5,920 nucleotides of DNA from an uncultured Spirochaetales bacterium (GTDB lineage: Bacteria > UBP6 > UBA1177). This document shows positions 5,814 to 5,920 of this stretch, one piece after another. The notes below the pieces were generated by a model. It was given only the letters and a program-made list of their open reading frames with translations. It was not told the DNA's origin and ran no database searches. A program made the translations under genes and the position numbers. The stretch spans positions 1 to 5,920 of the forward strand of contig CACZFE010000113.1 in assembly GCA_902780365.1 (NCBI GenBank). Direction: 5' to 3'. The stretch's first letter is position 1; every line of letters begins with the position of its first letter.

Positions 5814-5920
5814 CTAAAAAAGAGCGACGGAAACATGGTTTTCTATCTTGTTACCGTCAGACAAGGACGAAATTATGCTTACATTTAATTTTAAATCAAT
5901 ATTTTTGGAGATTTGAATCG
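5814..5920 (-). CDS. possible C-terminal end of an outer-membrane beta-barrel protein (cut by right edge)
   Basis: One minus-strand frame is open from the window edge (first full codon 5918-5916) for 34 codons to a TAG at 5816-5814; the other two frames close within about 30 nt. The peptide has an alternating pattern expected of a membrane beta-strand (IDLKLNVSI), a polar turn (LSDGNKIE), and a last strand NHVSVALF ending in Phe. That is how many outer-membrane barrels finish, and it resembles the closing hairpin of DUF481/YdiY-like proteins. The stop overlaps the tpiA ribosome site, as happens between pgk and the next gene. Against it: only 34 codons are visible, codons are more AT-rich than in tpiA, and a promoter-like sequence and a hairpin share the same bases. 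No start can be seen. Confidence 0.45.
   Translation of the reverse strand, partial: IQISKNIDLKLNVSIISSLSDGNKIENHVSVALF
5816..5858 (-). terminator. terminator-like hairpin just before tpiA (attenuator, leader stem or upstream terminator)
   Basis: On the minus strand GACGG (5858-5854) pairs with CCGTC (5830-5826). After a T-T mismatch, AACA (5852-5849) pairs with TGTT (5835-5832), giving a nine-pair stem around a 13-nt loop. GCTC and six Ts (5821-5816) follow, running straight into AGGAGG. The four bases between stem and T-run make it a weak intrinsic terminator. If transcription starts near 5865 it would be a stem at the extreme 5' end of the tpiA mRNA. If the upstream open frame is real, it overlaps the end of that gene. 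Confidence 0.4.
5872..5899 (-). promoter_or_regulatory. candidate sigma70 promoter for the tpiA-led cluster
   Basis: TTGATT (5899-5894, 4 of 6) and CATAAT (5877-5872, 5 of 6) on the minus strand, 16 nt apart in AT-rich DNA. It would place the start near 5865 and give a leader of about 60 nt. The same bases are open coding sequence in one frame, so this may be a chance match in an AT-rich gene end. I see no other promoter inside the tightly packed cluster. Confidence 0.35.

Noticed and set aside
5061..5861. Shared ACCGTCAGA at 5063-5071 and 5853-5861, each upstream of a gene start
   Set aside because: Nine-base matches are expected many times by chance in a window this size, and one copy sits across the tpiA stop.
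5901..5920. Plus-strand GGAG at 5907-5910 as the ribosome site of a divergent gene
   Set aside because: No suitable start codon follows within the window; a gene beyond the edge cannot be supported from here.

Overview
The window reads as bacterial chromosome, probably from a Gram-negative anaerobe or facultative anaerobe. All convincing genes lie on the minus strand, so biological order runs from high to low coordinates. The Gram-negative guess rests on a lipoprotein with a long Asp/Thr/Glu/Pro-rich linker and on a possible outer-membrane beta-barrel C-terminus at the right edge. Linkers of this style remind me of lipoproteins from uncultured deltaproteobacterial or Myxococcota-like genomes, but that is an impression and not an identification.

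Right edge (about 5814-5920): an open frame of at least 34 codons enters from beyond the window and stops inside the Shine-Dalgarno sequence of tpiA. It looks like the last beta-hairpin of an outer-membrane protein. The same bases also hold a sigma70-like promoter candidate and a hairpin followed by six Ts, so the stretch is either a coding end, an operon leader, or both.

Middle (1454-5804): a tight five-gene cluster. The order is triosephosphate isomerase (tpiA), a YhaM-type OB-fold plus HD-domain 3'-5' exoribonuclease, NAD-dependent glyceraldehyde-3-phosphate dehydrogenase (gap), phosphoglycerate kinase (pgk), and an unrecognised 106-residue single-span membrane protein. Gaps between genes are 9 to 18 nt, and the last ribosome binding site overlaps the pgk stop codon, so one transcript is expected. 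The three enzymes are consecutive lower-glycolysis steps: dihydroxyacetone phosphate to glyceraldehyde 3-phosphate, then 1,3-bisphosphoglycerate, then 3-phosphoglycerate plus ATP. The unusual members are the RNase between tpiA and gap and the membrane protein at the end.

Left (528-1289, and the edge to 394): a separately promoted Cys-rich lipoprotein of unknown function, then the first 131 residues of glutamate formiminotransferase (histidine degradation and one-carbon metabolism), cut by the window edge.

The most notable observation is in pgk. GAPDH and TIM have textbook active sites, but the PGK departs from the family at several near-invariant positions. The nucleotide-site Lys of GGAK is Asn, the Asn of WNGP is Cys, and NDAFGxAHR has become NDAFCVCHR. 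No mobile element, CRISPR array, tRNA or rRNA was seen. The two intergenic stretches, 395-527 and 1290-1453, are AT-rich and hold no gene; only the promoter before the lipoprotein stands out.
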